Shown: positions 44,435 to 57,387 of the stretch, one piece after another | Layout of the letters: each line of letters starts with the position of its first letter | How positions within the stretch are numbered: the stretch's first letter is position 1 | NCBI GenBank assembly: GCA_037576195.1 | Contig: CM075102.1 | Span: 6,696,001-6,760,000, forward strand | Length of the DNA stretch: 64,000 bases | Source of the DNA: Phytoseiulus persimilis | Taxonomy: Eukaryota > Arthropoda > Arachnida > Mesostigmata > Phytoseiidae | Direction: 5' to 3' | Position numbers and translations under genes: made by a program | The notes under the pieces: model-generated | Databases searched by the model: none | What the model saw: the letters and a program-made list of their open reading frames with translations, nothing else | What the model was told of the DNA's origin: nothing

Positions 44435-45980
44435 GCCAATCTGGATTACGCCGGCTCCTGGCTCGCTGCCTATCGCTGACCATGCTCCCTTGCTTGAGAC
44501 CAGCCCGCGCTTTGTTCAAAAGGAAACTCGCCAGGCCGTCAGTGTGGTGGCTTGCAGCCGCTACTTCGTAGTCGGCTCAAGTCGGCGGGCGTATACTGAA
44601 AGAGAACCCTCGGTATTTTTCTTTTAGGCGGCTCAAAATGTAAACAAGCTTTTTCCCAACACGCCGATTTGGCGAGTTGACAGTAGGGAGAGGAGGTGGG
44701 GAGAGGACAATCCCCGACACTGCTCCGGGTCTGCTTGCTGTAGGTCTGCTCGCATCGCTTCGCTCGCCAGGAACCTAGCCTAACCTCACCCATGCCTACC
44801 GCGATGCTAGCGGAGTGTCTCGCCTCAAGGCAGCGGAGTGTCTCGCCTCAAGGCAGCGGACCGCTTTCGTCTGCTGCGGCCAGTATCAACTCGCCAGCCG
44901 CCTAACATAAAAGAACCGAACCCTCTTGTCTACTCTGGCGGCGGGTCTAGGCCAAAACTTGTGGCCCACAAGCGCTCAAAAAGTGCACAATGAACGCATT
45001 ATTTAAAGGGACCGTGAGAGAGGCTCTGCTGGATAGAGTTGCAGAGCTCAAGCCGGCCGCCATCTTGGCGAACGAATCTCAGCCGAGAGTCTCGGCACTG
45101 TGGCGGGAAAGCGCAGAGGCAAATGAAAACCCTTTCAGAGCCCATAAAACGGAGAAACGCGCGACAGATTGCGATGTATTGCAGACCAGCCAAGAGGCTT
45201 CACCCGTAAGTTGAGCGACTGATGGGGAAATCGACCCTTAGCTTGCGGGGGAAAGTTTTTTCTGGGCTGTTCTCGAGCCTTTGATGAAGACGATCGAAGA
45301 GAATGACGGATGATTACAAGTAAGCTCGGAATGAACCGTAGTTGGGCTGGTCCCTCGACAAGCCTGCAGTCAAACTCTATTGCATTCCTCGATCTACGAC
45401 TGCTGTCGCCTGCAGACACGAAGCGAAGCCCGATCTTTCAGAGAGAGACATTGAGCGATGACTGGACTCCTCCAGCAGGAGCGCGGCCAGTTACTCCGAG
45501 AATCTCTCGAGTACAAACTAATGCAAGTATAGCTGTTGCTGGTAATATTCATCAATCCTCATAAGTGTGCTATCCAAGATACCCTCGGCGGATTGTTCGT
45601 ATTCGAGTCGAAGTCGCTTCCATATTTACTTTTCCTCGAAGACCGCTTTATTGGCGGATCATGTGGCTCAGGGTTCCCATGTCAATTCCATTCCCCAGGA
45701 TTGCACATCTCACTGATATTGATCCCAATCCCGGCTCGAAGTCATCTCATAATGTTCAAATATCATTTTTTGGTCTGGGGCCCTTTCTCTGAATGAATCC
45801 CAGCCCAGGTCAGCCATGACGGCCCTGATCGCCATCGAAAATCGCCTCTCTGATTCACTGTGAAGGCACCGTCGCTGATCCGTAGACGAGTTCATGGTGA
45901 GAATATGAGAAGCAGGAATAGAAGGGATGTAGCAGGGCAGCTTTGGCACAGTCTCTCTGTTGTCTCCATTGGGGCCGCAG
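44435..45980. other. Mostly unassigned; one GC-rich hairpin repeat copy
   Basis: At 44706-44795 lies a copy of the hairpin repeat of 29260-29440 (CTCGCATCGCTTCGCTCGCC, AGGAACCTAGCC). A 23-bp tandem duplication (GCGGAGTGTCTCGCCTCAAG) is at 44811-44856. No gene is recognised. Confidence 0.5.
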
Positions 45981-46293
45981 TGTTGGAAATAACCCACTGG
46001 GGTCAGTCGGTGGACACGATCTGGAAGTACTCTGTGAGTCTGGAAGATCACGGCACGGAATTATGAGACAGAGATTCGGTGTTAGAATCATGTAGCTCCC
46101 CGAGCAGTTCTTTATTCAGGGTCTATATATCAGTGTGGAAAGCTGCACCCGTCCGTGAAGACCGGAAGTCCTTCACGGACGCCATTGTCAGTATCTCACA
46201 GAAAAGGGTTCCGGTCAGAATGTCCTCGTCTTCTGGACCCATCAGTGTTTCAGACTAATTACAGCTACCCAGAAATAAGGCTGTATTTCAACA
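45981..46293 (-). repeat. 3' LTR of the copia element
   Basis: 313 bp with TG...CA ends and short imperfect inverted ends (TGTTGAAAT/ATTTCCAACA on the minus strand). The polypurine tract AAGGGAGGA precedes it. 192 of 193 bases match the truncated 5' LTR. Confidence 0.8.
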
Positions 46294-46302
46294 TCCTCCC
46301 TT

Positions 46303-49300
46303 AGATGGAAGAAGTCTGAATGAGCTTTTACCTTTCACTGATGAACACTTAGTTTCCCCTTTTCCTATCTAGACTTCACTGGCATGCAGTCCACGAAAAA
46401 TAATTTTTGTTCATTCATTTCTATCTGGTTCTCATTTTATCTCCAACGCGGCTTCCGCGTGAGATATAGTATCTAATAATTAGTCATATTAGATCACTCA
46501 TTGCCGTATGATTCCGTAACAACGTTCGGAGTGGTCATCCTGGGAACTTTCTGACATCATGAAGTTCTCAAGGTGGATCCTCATGATCCTTTCCGAGGAT
46601 CTCGATTGATTCTACTCGGTGACGGACCAGGATGTTCCCTCTGGCAATGTATGTTAGGTCTTTCTTCATCATCGATGAAGAGTTGTTCTGACTTAGGACA
46701 GAAATGTCCTCTCGAACGAATTCGTCGTGTTCCATTTCCGTCTCTGATGCGATGATGGGCTTGCAAGCGAACCTTACACATTCCCCTTTGGGCGCGTAAC
46801 TTGGATCTTCGACTAGTCTTCCACGAACGCCAAGAATGAGGTCTTTTGTTTCCGGATAACCTCATCGCATCCGATAGAAAGGAAGACTTCGAAACGTAGT
46901 AATTTACCATGGCGCAGAGGAGATTGTCTCTTTTGGATCAATCCTCTTCCTCTCGAAACTGTGCCTGTTGCACCATCATGGTAAGCGGGGATCAATCGCG
47001 TCGTCGTTCACAAAACTGTCTAACCTCAGCTTGGGAAGTTCATCTTTGCTCCTCTGGTATCCACCGCGGCGAATCATCGAATTGTGATTTCTGGGGATTC
47101 TCCACTTCCGTGACACGTGGAGTTAGGTTGCTTCACATAACTGGGAGATCATCGAGTCACATGTTTTAGTGAGCTCCTACTGATCTCAAATACTGGCTTC
47201 TATCCTGTCTGGAATCGACTGAGTGGGGGTTCGATCGTAAGGTGACAACCGAAACGTTGGTTTCTCTACTCCAGGCATACACTTTGTATTGCCACTGGAT
47301 TCCATTACAATGCTTTGTCACGATCAGCCACTTCAGGCGTGAAACCGTGGAACTTCAGAACCGTTAGTTCAGAATCGATGTTTATGCATTGATTTTGTTT
47401 GATAGAATTCTGCCAAGTTCGATCTCTTGTTTAGATAGCAAACCAAGAGGCAACGAGAGTTCGTAGCTTTCAAATGAACTTAGACAGCTGGGTTCGCTAT
47501 GAATCACCCTTGAAGCGTTCGTTGCAGAACACTCTGATCAGCAAAGATGCTTGGTTCATCTTTCATCGTGGGAGCTTTCACCGGTAACATCGGCGACAAT
47601 ATCAGGGATCAAATCAGTACAGTCTAACACAGTCTTGAATAGACCTGTTCCGAGACGATAGTCCAAACTGATACGTTAGCTCAACCATTTGGGCTTACGG
47701 TCATCCTGAAAATGAGTCTGGTGCTCATATTGTAACTGTTTTAGCACATTCGTCCTCTGCACTTGAACATCTCCGATATCTGTGGGGCTGTCAACGATGT
47801 TTGATGAGTTCCAGACCAAGAACACCCCTCAAATCACAGTCTCGATAAGCTGGAGCTGGTTCTCACATGGATACCACGTTTCGGGTCTCGGTTGTTCAAG
47901 TCAGGATCAAGGACATGAGCATTCGAGGTTCTCGAGAGACAGCTCTGTATTTGCTCTCGGCGAGAATGTCAAATATGGAACCACATTTCCATCGAAGTGC
48001 TCTGCCTTGTTTTCAGTTTTGCTGCTTTCGGAACTTTCCAATCACTGAGGTATTCAGATGAGCTTCTCACGTGAGACTTTCGAGATTACCTTCTAGTGAG
48101 ATTGTTCCAGGTCGTTTTTCTCATTGGGATGAATCCAACACGATTCATACTTCCAACCTCTGACCTTCTCGGGAGTCTGGTGCTCTTGTCTGCTCCATTG
48201 AACAGATTTCACCGAGATCAAAACTGATGGGGTGTCATAAAAGACCCCTGATCTTCTGCAGGCACTTATCTGAGGAATATCCTTTTGAATCCTAGGATCA
48301 ATTCATCCTCCCATGCTTCAGTAAGATCTACGTTAGTCAGTTCGCCTATCAGTGAGGTGTGTGCGAAGCATTCTCTAAAGCATTCGCTTTGCCTCGGTGG
48401 ATGTGTTCTCAGTTTAATCGAGAATCACTAGCATAATCGCTTCCACACGAACTTTCGACCAGAGAACTCTCCTCCCTCCATCTCAACTTCCGGTTGGATT
48501 TAACCCGCCATATTCATAAGCAGGGTCGAGGAAGCAAGGAATCCGAGATTGATAATTCCATAACAATCGCCATTGGATCCTTGACCAGAAAGCTATAGTA
48601 GCACCGAGAGAGTTCAGAAACTATCCTCTCTTTCTTCAGAGGCTTTACGATTTCCTTTTCGATACTCGAAGCAAAGATTCATTGGGCATGCTGTTTCAAT
48701 CATGCCGGCATGTTCAGACAATCCTCTTTGTCTCATGTCATTGTGCACTTGACTTCATCTTTGTTCTCGTATCTTGCGTCTTTACCAGTTCTCTGTTACT
48801 GGAAGACCTGAATGTGACCCTCTCACGATTTTCTGCGGGGTCAGTGTTTACCATCAGTACATGCACCAAGTAGAGTCAATGACAGAACAGCTGATCAGAC
48901 CGTCAACTTGAATCCCTAAATGGTGAGGTGCTCAGGAAGGCTCATTACCTTGTTCATGTCCTCAATGATTTCTCCGGACTGAATGCGTTCCTGCTAAGTC
49001 AACTCTCACAGCTTGTGAGTTACTCAATTGATACACCATTTTATGATGATCAAGAGTCATCTATCCCGAGGGAAACTTCAAAACCCTTCCTTGACTGGAG
49101 TGAGTTATCCCTGCTCCAGGAGCCCACTCTCCTGTTTCACAAAGTATAGGACCATTTGTTGACCGCACCATGCAATGTCTATCATGGATTTCATACTTCA
49201 CATGATGACGTGTCAATCACGGCTTCTCTCGCGCTTTTCGTCGAGCGTGATTTTCTTTTGAGTCAATACCCAGTGTTGACAGAGACATTGGCTTATACGC

Positions 49301-49752
49301 ATAGCCTTCGTACAGTGGCCTGTTCCTTCATCCACCAGGGCATGCATTGCTCTGACAGGGACCTCGAAGGATTGTCCTCCCTCCGAGTCAACCTTGGTCA
49401 GAGTCTACCAACTTGAGCCGTAAGTAGCAGCAGCAGGAGAGCAGGGTATCATTGACTTCGGTTCCAAGCACGTGCAAAACATAATGCCGCAACAGAAAAT
49501 CCATAACAGCTTCTCGGCAACATTAGAAGTCAAGCTCATCTTCTGCCATCTGGTTCCTTTCCCAAGACCATTTCTACAGGCTTGCTTTTGCTAATTTGAA
49601 GAAAGCCGTCACTGTCAGTTCAGAACCAAAGAGATCTGACAGCGTGTCGTGGTCAGTGGTGACTCGAACGCCTTGCGAGCGAGTCTCTCCACGAAATCTC
49701 AACTCATCTTCCATGTACTTAACTGGATTGGAAGTGCTCACACCTGACATCG
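46303..49752. other. Copia interior, unassigned
   Basis: Lies between the 3' LTR and the CENP-B/pogo-type element. Minus-strand frames are short and broken. I found no reverse transcriptase, integrase or other motif; the longest open frame (46581-46910, minus) is basic and unrecognised. It may include further old insertions. Confidence 0.4.
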
Positions 49753-52283
49753 TTGTTACCGTAATCTTGGGCGAATCCGATCACTTTTTCCAAGTTTTTC
49801 CCTGAAAACACTGTGAAGAATAATTCGGAGAACCTCGACGCTTCCTGTGTAACGACTCGGAGCTTCATCCGCTTCAAAAAAGAAAAACGGAAGTCGACAG
49901 CTGTGTCTGACATTTTCTTCCGTTGCCTTGAAAAGCGATCGGAATCGCCCCGGGTTTGGGGCGAATCCGATCGGGTGTGATTTTCGATTGATCACGACTC
50001 TGCAATGGATGTTGATTGATGGATGTTGTTCAGGTGAAGCCCCGCGAACCCAGAAAAATAATTTTATTTGAAAAAAAAACTGAAAATTCGATTTTGCAAC
50101 CGTTGATTCAAAACAGATGGAGTCTCACAGGACAAAGTTTCTCGGCCTGAAATCTTTGAATATTATCCTTCCCCTCTCCTCAGAGAGGACCTCAAAAACC
50201 TGCACAACCTTCTCCTTCTCAACATTGACAATATCCGGAATCTGGGGATACACAAAATAATCCTGTTTGAAGCTTCGCTTAAGTCGCACAGACTTCACTT
50301 CGAGCATGCCTTCAGAGACAGTTGCGACAACTTTCCCGACGAAATTCCGTCGCTTCTTATCACTCTGGGTCTCATACCGGCATAGAATGTAACTGTTCTC
50401 TCGAATCTCAAGAGCCTCGGTCGCTCTTGCCACCTCAGAGTTCGTTGAACTTGCCCCTGCCAAGCTTGTGGAGTGTTGTAGACAGCTCGCTGTCGTAGAA
50501 ACTGTTGCTCTTTCTTCGACACCTCGCCAGGAATCTTTGCTCGGACCAATTGCGTCGCCGCGCATACTCAAAGCCTTGCCTCTTGCTCGGGTAGCTGGTC
50601 TTGAATGCGCCGAGTTCCTGACTGATTTCATATGCTCAACAAGCTCATGGCACCACCGACGCCCGGCATCCTCTTCTGAGTCTCCACTTGGAAGCCTTTG
50701 AAGCACCTTAGAACTGTCCAGGGGGTGAATACCACAAGCTCTGAAGCCAGAAATGGCGTTCGACTTCATTTTTCCTCCTATACTTGACATCGCGGCATGA
50801 AGCATCCTCGGAAACTCTGTTTTTGGCAAAGTCCCGTTATGCCTAAGTTTCCAGTCTTCCAACGCTCTCTTCCACGCAGATTTGATCGGCTTGAACCATG
50901 TAACGTCCAAGGGCTGACACAGGTGCGTCGCATTCGGAGGCAGCAGCACAAACCTTATGTTGTGCTCCTGACACTTCCGGACCACGAACTCCGACAAATG
51001 AGAGCTTGCGTTATCACCAATCAACGCTCTTCGGCCGTCAAGACGAGAAAAGTAGGGTAGTGCTACCCTCATGAACCAATTCTCAAAAACGCGAATATTG
51101 AACCACCCGCTCTCATCAGAGTCGAATAGAGTTCCAGGTGGACCACCTTCGGTCCACGGTGCATAGATATGCTTTGCTTTATAGACGACATATGGTGGAA
51201 GAATCTCACCAGAAGCCGATACTGCGAACATCACGCTCGTATGTACTTCACTGTGATCGATGATCCTCTCGGCACGTCGAGCTCCACGCCGAAAAATGGC
51301 TTGCTTCTTGCCCGGATCATCAACAAAGCAAGTTTCATCGTAATTGACGGTGTTCCGAGGTTCGATGTCTTTTAGTGATTCTTTCAAGGTTTCTAAATAC
51401 GTTTTAATGCGTTCCCGACTCACGGTCGCTCGAGCTCGCCTAATGTTCTCGCCGAAACGCAGTGTCAGGCGCCTGTGCCGCTTCAGAAATTGGCGAGCCC
51501 AATCATCTCCCGGAGCATTATTCTTGAATATATTTACTCGCCTATTCTTGCTTTCTAGAAACCTATGTGCAATGAGTCTGATTTCGCTCCTACCGAGTGG
51601 GAATCCCCAGTCGCCGCACAAAGCCAAACAGTCCGCTAGCGTTTCCTCCTCTGTAGCCGTGAAAACTGTCTGCCCCCCGAGGGGCTTGCGAATAGTGGGA
51701 TCTCTCTTTGAGCTTTCGTTCAAGGTGGTATATGGGACGCCATATCTCGCCGCAGCTTCCCTGATCGAAAACTTGCGCTTCAACACGTCTCTAATGGCCG
51801 CTCCCAACTGAACACTACTGTACTTTCGCCTCCGGGTCGAACCCTCCACTTTCTTGTAGGATCGCACCATGATCGGATTCGCCCCTGGAAAATCAATTTC
51901 CTCATCCATCATGGAATAAATTCCCTCGGGATGGGGGTTCGAGTTCACCGAGGCACGAGCCTATTGTTGAGGCATGAGGCTGTCATTCATCGAAGTTGCG
52001 AGATTCTGCAATCACTCAGCTCGAAATTCTGGGGCAAACTTTTCGAACTTTTCCAGAAATTCAAGAAATAGCATTTTTGGAAGAAAAATCTAGAAATCTC
52101 CCTACCGTGATGATTTCCACCAATATACTGGTGTGAACTACCCCGCAGCTAGACTCAATCGAGAGCCACACAGAATCGCCCACTTCGTTCTCGATTCGAA
52201 ATAACCGCTGCTAGGGTGTTAAAAGTCAGAAGTGATCGGAATCGCCCCCTTGTGATCGGAATCGCCCCGAACTACGGTACCAA
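49753..52283 (-). mobile_element. CENP-B/pogo-type (DDE) DNA transposon, probably recent
   Basis: About 2.5 kb. The ends share TTGTTACCGTA/TTGGTACCGTA leading to GGGCGAWTCCGATCAC, inverted. Extra copies of the GGGCGAWTCCGATC motif occur near both ends: a palindromic pair at 49938-49973, and tandem copies at 52232-52249 and 52252-52269. Exact ends and TSD are uncertain; no clean TA duplication is seen. Confidence 0.65.
50125..51948 (-). CDS. CENP-B/Jerky/pogo-type DDE transposase, intact
   Basis: 607-codon uninterrupted ORF; catalyses excision and integration of the surrounding element in the nucleus. N-terminus: Psq-type helix-turn-helix near residues 40-80 (LGAAIRDVLKRKFSIREAAA, RYGVPYTTL), then a CENP-B-type second DNA-binding domain (residues about 95-180, DDWARQFLKRHRRLTLRFGE). 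The DDE_1 catalytic core has its first acid in NYDETCFVDD, the second in LIGDNASSHLS and the third in LCQPLDVTWFKPIK, with 35 residues between the last two acids. A serine/alanine-rich linker and a basic C-terminal region follow. All catalytic acids are present and no stop interrupts it. The start is the first ATG of the frame; the internal MMDEE methionines are alternatives. Confidence 0.9.
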   Translation of the reverse strand: MNSNPHPEGIYSMMDEEIDFPGANPIMVRSYKKVEGSTRRRKYSSVQLGAAIRDVLKRKFSIREAAARYGVPYTTLNESSKRDPTIRKPLGGQTVFTATEEETLADCLALCGDWGFPLGRSEIRLIAHRFLESKNRRVNIFKNNAPGDDWARQFLKRHRRLTLRFGENIRRARATVSRERIKTYLETLKESLKDIEPRNTVNYDETCFVDDPGKKQAIFRRGARRAERIIDHSEVHTSVMFAVSASGEILPPYVVYKAKHIYAPWTEGGPPGTLFDSDESGWFNIRVFENWFMRVALPYFSRLDGRRALIGDNASSHLSEFVVRKCQEHNIRFVLLPPNATHLCQPLDVTWFKPIKSAWKRALEDWKLRHNGTLPKTEFPRMLHAAMSSIGGKMKSNAISGFRACGIHPLDSSKVLQRLPSGDSEEDAGRRWCHELVEHMKSVRNSAHSRPATRARGKALSMRGDAIGPSKDSWRGVEERATVSTTASCLQHSTSLAGASSTNSEVARATEALEIRENSYILCRYETQSDKKRRNFVGKVVATVSEGMLEVKSVRLKRSFKQDYFVYPQIPDIVNVEKEKVVQVFEVLSEERGRIIFKDFRPRNFVL

Positions 52284-53638
52284 GAGAGAAATTTTAGAGC
52301 GCGACTCTGGCGCCATCGTCAACCATTCCTGTAGGCATGAGTACTGATTCTTCTTTGAATCGAATCCACTCTGACGAGCATTTCGTCTGAGTTCACGGCC
52401 TCATTTGATACTGAGTTCACTGGGTTGTTCGGAATCATGAGTTCCAGGGTTCTATCAACGCTGAAGAATATCAGCGGTGGGACTGCTGGACAAGCACTTC
52501 AGAATGTATCAAAGTTTGACCCGGATGCTTTGGAGTCGGGGTCGTTAGTTACCCACTCCAGTTCAAGCTTAAACACTCAGTCTCCTTTCTCTACAGAGCT
52601 CCACGATGAGGCATGGCGTTATTGTTGACTACCAAGTCCTCTGTTGACAAAACAGCTTCCGAAACTACTATCGGTGAATCAAGTACATACTGGTTCTTCG
52701 AGCACTCATAGTCCAACCGTAGTTACCAGCATCGAAAATCCTATCACTGCTCCGCTTACCACTGCTCCATCCATGAGTCCACCCAGTCTATTTGAGACAA
52801 GCGTCTGAGGAACAATTACAATTACTTTTGTACTTCCATTCAGCAACACATGGGCACAGAGTCGTGAGATTCCCCAATGAACAGAAAAGAACAAATTGAC
52901 CGCAGAATCAGGGCACGACTTCAATAATTTCATCACCTAAGACTGAATGAAGTTGCACTCGTACGAAATGTTGAAGACCACTTGTCCATCAGAAATGGGG
53001 AAGAGGGGTGAGAATCTACCTTTCTCTACCATAGACTTTCCATGGAGAGCTAGCGAGTACTGGGAAGCCAGAGAAAGAAAGCTGGTTTCCGCCGGGCTGC
53101 TGGTAGCGTGACTGTCGCCTGTTTTGGAGCGAACAACTCTTGCAGTAAGAAGTGCTATGAGCAAACTCAAGTTGCTTACAAGCTCTGCTCAGAGTTGGAG
53201 AAAGTTTGTTCCATGTATGGATAAGCTGGTGATTCTATGAGTGTAGCTGATATGCGATCCGTTTGTCATCTTCGCCTAGACAGGTTCCATTCGACAGCAG
53301 GCATGCTATCTTTGTTGACGCTCTCTCTGTACAGGTGGTGCTAACTGAGGGACAATTTTCTGGGAAATAAGTTCGGACTTATCTCGGAAATCCTGACGAT
53401 AGTTTTTGTTTGATGAAAGATGGTGAACACTCAGAGCCTTACTGGAAAAGCGTGGCTGGTCTTGCGGCCAGCAGGTGGATGCTTACGTTTCTGTCTTGTA
53501 TTATGATCCACAAGTCCTGCTAGTTTCTGTAAGCGAGCGTAGTGAGTTCCTGGCCACGGAATATTCTTATCAATGGAATATCCTTCGATGTTGAATTCTT
53601 TACCCTCCATATTTTCGTAGGATTGAAATCGCCTGGAT
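52284..53638. other. Copia interior, unassigned
   Basis: Between the CENP-B/pogo-type element and the MITE. The + strand ORF 52425-52628 is serine-rich and unrecognised. A cysteine-containing stretch near 53100-53215 shows no known fold. I see no structural repeat. Confidence 0.4.
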
Positions 53639-54586
53639 TAGACATGAATTTCCGAGACTCGGAACTCGGAAAATAATTTCCGACTCGGAAATTATTTTTT
53701 GACTCGGAAAGGGAGATCCATCATCAACGGACGTTTTCAACCCACCAAAATCATCCAAGAAATGGTTTCCGACCTGGGCATGAGAAACGGAGTATCTATA
53801 GGAGGATATGAACCGGTGCTCCGCCATTGGCTCCGTTGAGACGCTTTTCACTCATTCGCTTGTATGAGTGAGTTTTTTTTTGTGATGCTGAGCTCGAAGG
53901 AGTGGATTTCCAGCTGAGCCGATCTCTTCAGACTGGAGGCAGTTTTGTCAACATGTTGTCGAAATGGTGACATGAGAAGTGTGGGAGGTATTGAGTTTCT
54001 CGAGCGCGCACATCACGACAATCGTCGGATGGCGAGGCGAGCTCACAAGCTCAACGGAACCATCATTCAGAGCCCACAGTGGAAGCGTGAAGAACCCCGT
54101 GAGATGTCGAGTCAAAGGCGTCGTAAGTATTTCGAATCTTCGATTCTGATTTTGTTCCATTTGGAAACCCACAGAGCCTTAGGCAGCTGCCATTGGAGGG
54201 AAGACTCGCGTTCGATGAATGCGAGACGTTCTGAAACGAATCTGAAAGTTCTCACAAGTTCTTCTGTGGCTTTCTCAGATCCCGCAAACTCCGGTGAGGG
54301 CATCCTTACTTTATCAGACGCAGAACTGCTTACTTTATCCACTTCTTCGAGCTCAGCATCACAAAAAAAAACTCACTCATACAAGCGAATGAGTGAAAAG
54401 CGTCTCAAGGGAGCCAATGGCGGAGCACCGGTTCATATCCTCCTATAGATACTCCGTTTCTCATGCCCAAGTCGGAAATCATTTCTTGGATGATTTCGGT
54501 GGGTTGAAAACGTCCGTTGATGATGGATCTCCCTTTCCGAGTCAAAAAATAATTTCCGAGTTCCGAGTCTCGGAAATTCATGTCTA
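53639..54586. mobile_element. 948-bp hAT-type MITE with long inverted arms
   Basis: Starts TAGACATGAATTTCCGAG and ends with its reverse complement. The arms extend about 250-270 bp (53639 to about 53909; about 54333 to 54586). Flanks GCCTGGAT (53631-53638) and GCCTGGAC (54587-54594) form an 8-bp TSD with one difference. The two arms encode mirror ORFs, which are artefacts. The centre (53910-54332) is open on + for 167 codons but unrecognised. Same family as 32695-32897. Confidence 0.85.
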
Positions 54587-54693
54587 GCCTGGACTCAATA
54601 TGCTCTCTACAATTTGTTACCTGAATTCTCGTGAACAGCTAAGGGTGTCCGTCATAGTCAACACAAAGCGTGAGCGTGACTAGTCAGCTAGTT

Positions 54694-57198
54694 TCACTGT
54701 GGGTAACGACTGCACTTTCCATGCCTCTGAGAGTTGCGCAACTCTGGAGCCGCGTTGACCAAATTGCGGCGACGCTGCCGAACGTTGTAAACGCGCCACT
54801 CAAACACTCTTCTCGTTCGTTTGCAATCAGCCCAATCTGTGTTGCAGTACGCGTCTGGTTTGACGAGTAGAGTCCCTCCCGAACTGGTACGCTTACTCCA
54901 CGATCTACATGGTTTCATGATATCTGTCCGATGAAGAGCCTGTTCTCTGTTTCAATGACCTATTTCGGCCGGCTCGGAAAAAACCGCGATAGAGTGGAAC
55001 CGTGATGATCGAACCGGGAAGTAGCGGGAGAAGACTGTATACTACAGATGACGTATAGGTTACTCTGGACATCTTGAGAGAAAACCTACTACGTGACTGA
55101 TCTTATTCTTGCCTGCGATCGGTGTCAACTTAAGAGACTCCAATACGCTGACAATACTTCAAAGTGAGATCAACACTTCCCCGAATGGCGGCCCGAACGT
55201 GACATCGATAGGAACCGGAAACACTTTTCGGATTGACATTCGGGAGCAATCGAAAGTCTCAGCTTTGAACTGGGTCTGATTGATCCGTATACTCCCTCAG
55301 TCTGGAGAGATTTTTCAATCTCAATCCTAAGACGAACTCGAACCACTTCGAGGTGAGTTCTTGAGTTTTTCAAACTGTGTCCCCAAGCCTTTGTCGTTGC
55401 TGAAGTTGATTGAACGATCATGCGTGGACATGAAACTCTCTGAGGGGAATCCGAGAAGAACAGACGAGGGTCCTGTACATTCCCTGTCTGTTAACAGTCC
55501 TCAAACTCAGCAGTGCATTACTCGATGACAGTCACATTTGCTGTCCTATCGGCTTCGCGACCTCGATCGCTTCCGTGCACAAGATCAGCTGGTTTGCGCG
55601 AGCTGAGCTCCGCATCCAAAGAAATGTGATGCCGATCACAATCTGTTACTTGAAGCCTCGCCTTTCGCTCGATCATGTTTCAATCCTTGTCTGCTTACAA
55701 GGAGAAAACAAGCGGCTCAACAGGACACGCAATCCTGGAGCTGGATCGACCAGCTTGTCATACCGGTTCGATTCGAACTATCCTAGTTCAGAAGCCATCG
55801 CTGTTAGTTGTTCATTTTCCTGTGTATGTGTCAAGTTCTTATTATCTTATAGGCGGGAAGGTACGTCTACCTGTGGGTTCGAACTGCCTAGTTTCTTGAT
55901 AATCTTATCAGTCGTAGTACTACTGGAGACACAGTGGGTTATACAAGCCTCAATGCGATCTGGCTTTCACAAGCTCCGAGCTATGAGCTACGAGCTTCGA
56001 GCGACGAGCTACCTCGATTTCTCAAATCATACTTGCATCCCTCGTCTTGATCCTTTGTCCTTGCCGGGAACCATCCTATTTTGTCCGCGCGGACCTGTGG
56101 CAGGCAGGATCTGAGTGCTGGATACGCGATCGACAGCCACTCCTAACTTTCAAACTCATCATCTTATCATGATTTCTCACTCCACTCCAGTTGCCATTCT
56201 CTGACGCTGTCTCAACCGTCGATGTTTTTCTGGGAGATGGCACGTTTCTTCTTGGTAAGGGAAGCCCGATGATGTCCGTCGAAGTTGGGTTCATCTGGGG
56301 ACAGTGGAGGACGCCGGTTAGCGTTTCCATTGGGTAGTACTGGTTTCTGTCCAGTGATGTCACGGATTCGATGAACGTCCTTAGTTCCGAGTTTGAGGAT
56401 TCTTCAACTCGGTCCATCTTCTTCTATGTTGATAGCGGTTCTGGCAATAGCTCGCTGGTCGAGCTTGATCTTGTAAGATTTGCAGTTGTAGAACCTTTCG
56501 AGCATATCCCTTATCCGATCTAAGACTTCGGATTCTTTCCGGAGGAGGTACGATTCACGGATACGGCTGCGGTCATAAGTCAATGTGAGGCATGCGTCAT
56601 GTCTTCCGTAATAAGGCGTGCTTACGGAACCGACAGCGCAGTTGATCCATACAATGCGAGGGGCAAGTCTGCTGCTAGGCTTCTGCCGGTAGCCAGCTCG
56701 ATGCATCTTTCCGTCAACACAGCTTTCACAGCTGGTAAATTCTGGGATCACTCCATATCCTTCTCTCTCAAACATTGACTTCAGCTATCCTACGTTGATG
56801 TGAGCGTCTCTTCGGTCCATTGGCGCGAGGCTGACACTGTTGTTGCCTTCAGCTTCATTTCTTTCAGAAGTGTAGGTAAAGCGTAGAACGTGGAGACATT
56901 TCTTGCGTTCTTCCAGAAGAGTCATGTTCCCTTGTTTCAAGGTGATAAAGTCTTGAAGAACAGCCATCTCGAAGTTATCGTCAGCCAGTCCTGAGACTGA
57001 TAAGAAATCTCGTCGGACTTGTGGAAGATACAACACCTCATTCAGCTGCACAGTCTGAGAACATCCGTTGTAGATGGAGGTGAAACGAACAGTTCCGAAC
57101 CCAGGAGCGCTCAGGGTCCTAGAACCACTCGATCTGATCTCACGTGGCTGATGATAGGGCGTGTAGATGATCGTGTGAGGGATCATTCCACTGTCCAC
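54694..57198 (-). pseudogene. Copia pol: protease, integrase, reverse transcriptase, RNase H pieces
   Basis: Protease: MDSGMIPHTI, then LNEVLYLPQVRRDFLSVSGL (57198-56785). Integrase: CESCVDGKMHR, then a core remnant with SPYYGRHDACL-like reading (56775-56404) and a linker (56404-56076). Reverse transcriptase end near 55190-55400, in two frames (RIEIEKSLQTEG, then SIRINQTQF and PIDVTFG). RNase H: AYCNTDWADCKRTRR (54694-54918). The catalytic reverse transcriptase box was not found and the integrase is shortened. Many frameshifts; inactive. Confidence 0.75.
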
Positions 57199-57387
57199 GA
57201 AGTATTCACTATCGGTTGGTACGTTGCTTGATCTTACGATACCTGTCTCACAGTTGAGAGCTTCGATAACGTGAGTTTCAGTGTCGTTGAAACTTCATAG
57301 CTGTTGTCGATTCAAGGGTCGTCCTCTGGGACGTACATGCTGGGATCGGTGGGACTGTTGAGGCCTTTGTGAGCGATGTTCTTGACG

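Noticed and set aside
53600..53851. Two near-identical ORFs (also 54393-54587) as a duplicated gene
   Set aside because: They are the two inverted arms of a MITE read in opposite directions.
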